NCBI GenBank assembly: GCA_031281895.1 | Contig: JAITET010000050.1 | Location: forward strand, 1-11,911 | Direction of reading: 5' to 3' | From: Puniceicoccales bacterium | GTDB taxonomy: Bacteria > Verrucomicrobiota > Verrucomicrobiia > Opitutales > JAIRKQ01 | DNA: 11,911 nucleotides | In this document: in pieces, positions 8,143 through 11,911 of the stretch | Layout: each line of letters starts with the position of its first letter | Numbering within the stretch: the first letter of the stretch is position 1 | Made by a program: the position numbers and the translations under genes | Notes under the pieces: generated by a model | Database searches by the model: none | What the model saw: only the letters and a program-made list of their open reading frames with translations | Told to the model about the DNA's origin: nothing

Positions 8143-8180
8143 TTGCAATGTGCAATTCATAAAATGATGTGCAATGCACA
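8143..8180. repeat. Paired palindromic motifs in the dnaE-gldA spacer
   Basis: The 75-nt gap holds two near-identical small palindromes, TTGCAATGTGCAA (8143-8155) and TGTGCAATGCACA (8168-8180). Both contain ATGTGCAAT as a 9-bp direct repeat with a 19-nt period (8148-8156 and 8167-8175). In the minus-strand transcript the second palindrome reached (8143-8155) is followed by a UAUUUUUUUA tract, so it could be a weak terminator or attenuator between dnaE and gldA. Its position before gldA would also suit an operator. The stems are only 5 bp, so the function is uncertain. Confidence 0.45.
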
Positions 8181-8186
8181 AAACGA

Positions 8187-11100
8187 CTATCCAAAATATT
8201 TGCCATTACCTGATATACGCAACGGTTCAACATCAAATCGTATATTTTTCACGACGGTATTTTTTGCAAAACTTCGTATCTTTTTTACATCCAACGAACT
8301 ACGCAGTGAATTTGCCAACTTGGCCTTTTCCTGGCGGCCATCACAGAATTCAAAAATTAGGACATGCTCAACGGTTCCATCATTCCCGTGGACGAAATCC
8401 TTCAGTTCGTCCAAAAATGCTGCCAGTTGGTTGGTTTCCGCATCGAGCAACCAGGTCACGGTTTTTGTCAACCTTTCTATTGCATAGTTTAGGGGTTCAA
8501 GGTCACTTACATTTAAACCGATTTCCGTATCGCGTGTTCGAACATTGCCTGTAACCATAACCAAAGCACCTTCTTTCAATCCATGGGACACCTTTTCATA
8601 GGTGTCGGGAAAGCAGTTCATCTTATACTGTGCATTTCTGGTTTCCAAGGTAAAAAAAGCCCACGCACGATTGCCTTTCTTTGTGATTTTTTTACTAACC
8701 GTCCCTAAAATTCCGCAAATTCTAAAATAATCCTTATCTTTTAAGATCGATAAATCTCCGCTCGCCGGCGAATTTATGTTGGGCAAAAATTCCTTATAAT
8801 CTTCCAGCGGGTTCCCACTAACATAAAAACCTAGAAGCATTTTTTCATGGCGTAACTTTTCAACCTTCGACATCGGATTAGATGTCGTTAGGATTTGTGT
8901 CCGATTCCCTTTTTCGGCAGGTCCCAGTGCGTCGAACAGTTGCATCTGACCCATGGATGCATCCTGTTGCATCGTAGCAGCTTCCTGCATGGCGGTTGGC
9001 AAATACTCTAGTAAATGTTTTCTGTCATGGCCGAAAACATCGAACGCTCCGGTTAAAATTAGAACTTCTAGCACTCGTTTATTTACCACGCGCACATCTA
9101 TGCGCCCCATAAAGTCCATAAAATCCATGTACAGATCATTTTGATCGCGTTCCGATAGGATACTTTTTGCAGCGATATCACCGAGACCTTTTATCGCCGA
9201 CAATCCAAATAAAATATATCCATTATTTCCTTCGATATAGGGTGTAAATGCTTCTCTCGATTTATTGATATCAGGGCCTTGGACCGAAATTCCCATGCGG
9301 GTGGCTTCGCCTATCAAATCCCTAATTTTATCAGCGTTGCCGCTGTCACAGGAGAGCAATGCAGCCATAAATTCTACGGGGAAATGGGCTTTTAAATAGG
9401 CGGTGTAATACCCAATAACTGCATAGGCATCCGAATGGGACTTATTAAATCCATAGCCCGCAAATTTTTCCAACACGGAAAAAATTTCTTCCGCCTTTTT
9501 TTTCGGAATTCCATTGTAGGAAGCTGCACCTTTGACAAAAACATCACGCTGTGCATTCATCACATCTACCTTTTTTTTGCCCATTGCACGCCGCAAGATA
9601 TCAGCTCCGCCGAGCGAGTATCCAGCTATTACGCGTGCTGCTTCCATAACCTGTTCCTGGTAGACAAGGATACCATTTGTGGATCGGCAAACATTTTTCA
9701 GTAGCGGATGGGCGTATTTAATTTTTGTCGGATCTTTTTTTCCTGCCACATATTCCGGCAACCATTCCATCGGACCCGGCCGATACAATGCACTTAGGGC
9801 ACTAATATCGTCAACGCTGGAAAATCCAAATTGCCTGCACCAGCGTTGAATTCCCGCGGATTCAAACTGAAAGACCCCCGTTGTATCACCGGTCCGCATT
9901 AATGCAAATGTCCCCTCGTCTTCTAATCCAACATTGGAAACACTAAAATTTTCCAACCCTGGTCGACGGCGAATATTTCTTTCTGCCAAGTCAATCACCG
10001 TTAAAGTTTTTAATCCCAAAAAGTCCATTTTCAGCAAGCCCAACTCTTCCACTGCCTCCTTTGCATACTGCGTGCACAGTACATTGTCTTGAATGGTTAC
10101 CGGCACGAGATCCTGCGTAGGTCGGTCCGCAATAATTATTCCGCAGGCATGGGTGCCCGTATTCCGCACCATACCTTCCAAAATTTTCCCTTCGTCCAAT
10201 ATTTTACTGATCAAAACATTCCGTTGCCGCTCACTGCGTAATTCAGCCGATTTGGTAATTGCGTTTTCTATGGTGATGCCGAGATCATCCGGCACCATTT
10301 TTGCTATTCTATCCGCATCTTCATAGGGAATGTCATAGACTCTGCAAAGGTCTCGAATAACCATTTTTGCACCGAATGTTCCAAAGGTTATAATATTTGC
10401 TACGTGATCCCGACCATAGACATTGCGAACATACTCAATGACGTCCTCCCGGCGATTCATGCAAAAATCTATGTCAAAGTCTGGTGGAGAAATTCGCTCC
10501 GGATTGAGAAACCTTTCAAAAAGCAAATTGAATCGTATGGGATCGATATCCGTAATTTTTAGCACATACGCCATCAAGCATCCAGCTCCAGATCCGCGTC
10601 CAGGCCCAACAACGACACCATTCGTCTTGGCCCAATTGACAAAATCCCAAACGATTAAAAAATAGTCGACGAACCCCGTTTTTTCTATGGTCGAGAATTC
10701 GTAGTCAAGTCGCCTGCTAAGACTTTCAGGGGAATGTTTTTCTTTCTGACTTATTTCGTTTAACCCGAAAGCCTCTTTCTTTTTCCCAACTGCAGCCTTT
10801 TTCTCTTCCAGTTCCGTTATGGCAACATAGTCGACATTATATCGCTCTTTTAACCCCTTTAGGCATAAATTTCGTAAAAATTCTCCATTGGAAACGTTGC
10901 CTTCTTTGGCTTTTCGAAAGACCGGATAGTGGTTTTCCCCGTATGGCATTTCGAAGCTGCACATGTCCGCAATAGCAAGCGTATTGTCTAGGACATCCGA
11001 ACGGCCATCGAAGAGCAACTCCATCTCTCTACGAGATTTTATGTAAAACTGATGCCACCCCATTCGCATGCGGTTTTCATCTTTAACCTTTGCTCCAGTC

Positions 11101-11774
11101 TGGATACACAACATGGCATCGTGGGCTTCCCAGTCCGTTTGCAAAACATAGTGACAATCGTTGGTGGCCACCGCACGAATACCGCTATCATCCGCCAGTT
11201 TTAATAATTTTGGTAAAACGATCTTTTGTTCATCCATTCCGTGATTTTGCACCTCCACGAAAAAATTTCCTTTTCCAAAAATCGACACCAATTCTTCCAA
11301 CCCCTGCTTTGCCAGCCCATCATTGCCTTCCAATAGCATCTGAGGCAAATATCCTTGAATACATCCGCTTAGGCATACCAAATCCATGCCATGCCTCTTC
11401 AAAAGGTCAAAATTTATCCGTGGTTTGTAGTAAAATCCTTCCGTATGGGCAACGGAGACCAATTTGCACAAATTTTTGTATCCATTTGAGTTCTTTGCTA
11501 ATAGTATCGTATGATAGAGTGGGTGCTTTTTCCTTTCCGCAATATTCTCATGGTGTAAGACATAAAACTCACATCCGATGATCGGCCTAACATTCGCTTT
11601 TTTTGCATATTTCATGAAGTCGGGAACTCCAAAAATATTTCCATGGTCTGTCATTGCAACCGCTGGCATTTTAAGCTCTTCAATTCGATTGAAAAGCCTA
11701 TCCATGCGGCATGCACCGTCGAGCAAACTATAATCTGTGTGTACATGAAGATGGACAAAAGACTTATCTGGCAT
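8187..11774 (-). CDS. dnaE: DNA polymerase III alpha subunit
   Basis: A 1195-residue replicative polymerase, the usual size for DnaE. Order of domains: PHP (about 6-215) with HLHVH, TDHGN, GCEFY, YHTILLA, LSGC, NHG and NDCHY; a palm core with VVGPGRGSGAGCLMAY (about 387-402), the acidic cluster PDFDIDF (431-437) and Asp584 in LKMDFLGL; ALYRPGPMEW; the MGKKK and FNKSHSDAYAVIGYYTAY fingers region; helix-hairpin-helix GLSAIKGLGDIA; a QMQLF clamp-binding motif (943-947); an OB fold (about 1016-1095); and a C-terminal tau-binding-like region. It copies DNA in the replisome in the cytoplasm. The ATG at 11774 gives MPDKSFVHLHVHTDYS, the normal family start; the in-frame TTG at 11801 would add nine unusual residues. 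No Shine-Dalgarno sequence precedes it. A Lys/Glu-rich insertion of about 25 residues (about 320-350) and two A8 runs are present. Confidence 0.97.
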   Translation of the reverse strand: MPDKSFVHLHVHTDYSLLDGACRMDRLFNRIEELKMPAVAMTDHGNIFGVPDFMKYAKKANVRPIIGCEFYVLHHENIAERKKHPLYHTILLAKNSNGYKNLCKLVSVAHTEGFYYKPRINFDLLKRHGMDLVCLSGCIQGYLPQMLLEGNDGLAKQGLEELVSIFGKGNFFVEVQNHGMDEQKIVLPKLLKLADDSGIRAVATNDCHYVLQTDWEAHDAMLCIQTGAKVKDENRMRMGWHQFYIKSRREMELLFDGRSDVLDNTLAIADMCSFEMPYGENHYPVFRKAKEGNVSNGEFLRNLCLKGLKERYNVDYVAITELEEKKAAVGKKKEAFGLNEISQKEKHSPESLSRRLDYEFSTIEKTGFVDYFLIVWDFVNWAKTNGVVVGPGRGSGAGCLMAYVLKITDIDPIRFNLLFERFLNPERISPPDFDIDFCMNRREDVIEYVRNVYGRDHVANIITFGTFGAKMVIRDLCRVYDIPYEDADRIAKMVPDDLGITIENAITKSAELRSERQRNVLISKILDEGKILEGMVRNTGTHACGIIIADRPTQDLVPVTIQDNVLCTQYAKEAVEELGLLKMDFLGLKTLTVIDLAERNIRRRPGLENFSVSNVGLEDEGTFALMRTGDTTGVFQFESAGIQRWCRQFGFSSVDDISALSALYRPGPMEWLPEYVAGKKDPTKIKYAHPLLKNVCRSTNGILVYQEQVMEAARVIAGYSLGGADILRRAMGKKKVDVMNAQRDVFVKGAASYNGIPKKKAEEIFSVLEKFAGYGFNKSHSDAYAVIGYYTAYLKAHFPVEFMAALLSCDSGNADKIRDLIGEATRMGISVQGPDINKSREAFTPYIEGNNGYILFGLSAIKGLGDIAAKSILSERDQNDLYMDFMDFMGRIDVRVVNKRVLEVLILTGAFDVFGHDRKHLLEYLPTAMQEAATMQQDASMGQMQLFDALGPAEKGNRTQILTTSNPMSKVEKLRHEKMLLGFYVSGNPLEDYKEFLPNINSPASGDLSILKDKDYFRICGILGTVSKKITKKGNRAWAFFTLETRNAQYKMNCFPDTYEKVSHGLKEGALVMVTGNVRTRDTEIGLNVSDLEPLNYAIERLTKTVTWLLDAETNQLAAFLDELKDFVHGNDGTVEHVLIFEFCDGRQEKAKLANSLRSSLDVKKIRSFAKNTVVKNIRFDVEPLRISGNGKYFG

Positions 11775-11777
11775 GGC

Positions 11778-11798
11778 AAATGTTTTGAAAAAACATTT
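11778..11798. repeat. Perfect 9-bp inverted repeat just before the dnaE start
   Basis: AAATGTTTT (11778-11786) and AAAACATTT (11790-11798) form a perfect inverted repeat around a 3-nt centre (GAA on the plus strand), ending 3 nt before the dnaE ATG at 11774. As DNA it could be an operator; in the dnaE mRNA it could form a weak AU-rich hairpin over the start region. The remaining upstream sequence to the edge (11799-11911) is AT-rich and holds a TTGACA on the minus strand (11892-11897) without a well-spaced -10 box. Confidence 0.5.
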
Positions 11799-11911
11799 CA
11801 ACTTTGCAATCGTTATTCGGAAGTAATTTCCTATGATTTATTCCAACTATCGCTGGTCAAATTTTATAAAGCTTTCTTCACTTTTCCACCATGTCAAATT
11901 ATTAAATATTT

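Noticed and set aside
8174..8554. Overlapping plus-strand frames opposite the dnaE 3' end
   Set aside because: Antisense to the OB-fold and C-terminal region of dnaE, with no recognisable domain.
9571..9578. Programmed frameshift in dnaE of the dnaX type at the A8 run
   Set aside because: The slippery string is present, but the alternative frames end almost at once and I see no strong stimulatory hairpin; the MGKKK motif is simply conserved.
11090..11581. Open frame of 163 codons on the plus strand across the dnaE 5' half
   Set aside because: Lies wholly inside strongly conserved PHP-coding sequence; composition is Pro/Ser/His-rich as expected for an antisense frame.
11799..11801. TTG at 11801 as dnaE start
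   Set aside because: Adds nine residues not typical of DnaE and runs through the inverted repeat; the ATG at 11774 gives the normal N-terminus.
11863..11897. Promoter for dnaE: TTGACA (11892-11897) and TATAAA (11863-11868) on the minus strand
   Set aside because: The spacing is 23 nt rather than about 17; at 17 nt the hexamer is AAGCTT, a poor -10 box. Not supported well enough to list.

Overview
The window looks like ordinary chromosome from an AT-rich, diderm (outer-membrane) bacterium. It carries seven protein genes and almost no non-coding space. The evidence for an outer membrane is a LolC/E-type permease directly followed by a LolD ATPase. A secreted SpoIID-type peptidoglycan enzyme sits beside this lipoprotein-export pair, and there is a GldA/GldF/GldG plus DUF4340 transporter cassette. 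That combination fits the PVC group (Verrucomicrobiota or relatives) better than proteobacteria. This is an inference from gene content only; there is no rRNA or other strong phylogenetic marker here. No tRNA, rRNA, CRISPR array, insertion sequence, integrase or phage gene was seen.

Left arm, plus strand (1-3643): a SpoIID/LytB-domain protein whose first few codons lie off the left edge, a 71-nt spacer, a LolC/LolE-type permease, and LolD. The lolD ATG overlaps the permease stop by 8 nt. The three products act at the cell envelope: glycan-strand cleavage in the wall, and release of lipoproteins from the inner membrane for transport to the outer membrane.

Right arm, minus strand (11774 down to 3663): dnaE (DNA polymerase III alpha subunit), a 75-nt spacer rich in short palindromes, then a tightly packed block of gldA-like ATPase, gldF-like permease, gldG-like auxiliary protein and a DUF4340 protein. 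gldA/gldF and gldG/DUF4340 overlap by ATGA, and gldF/gldG are 17 nt apart. These four proteins very probably form one membrane complex whose substrate is unknown. The two arms converge at 3643/3663 with a 19-nt gap. A terminator-like hairpin lies in the last codons of the DUF4340 gene.

The better observations are the intact metal-binding set in the DnaE PHP domain (suggesting built-in proofreading), a perfect 9-bp inverted repeat immediately before the dnaE start, two A8 tracts inside dnaE, a repeated palindromic motif between dnaE and gldA, a Shine-Dalgarno sequence encoded in the last gldG codons, and an extra beta-sandwich-like tail on SpoIID. I did not find a convincing wholly new system. 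The least understood component is the Gld-like ABC complex with its DUF4340 partner.
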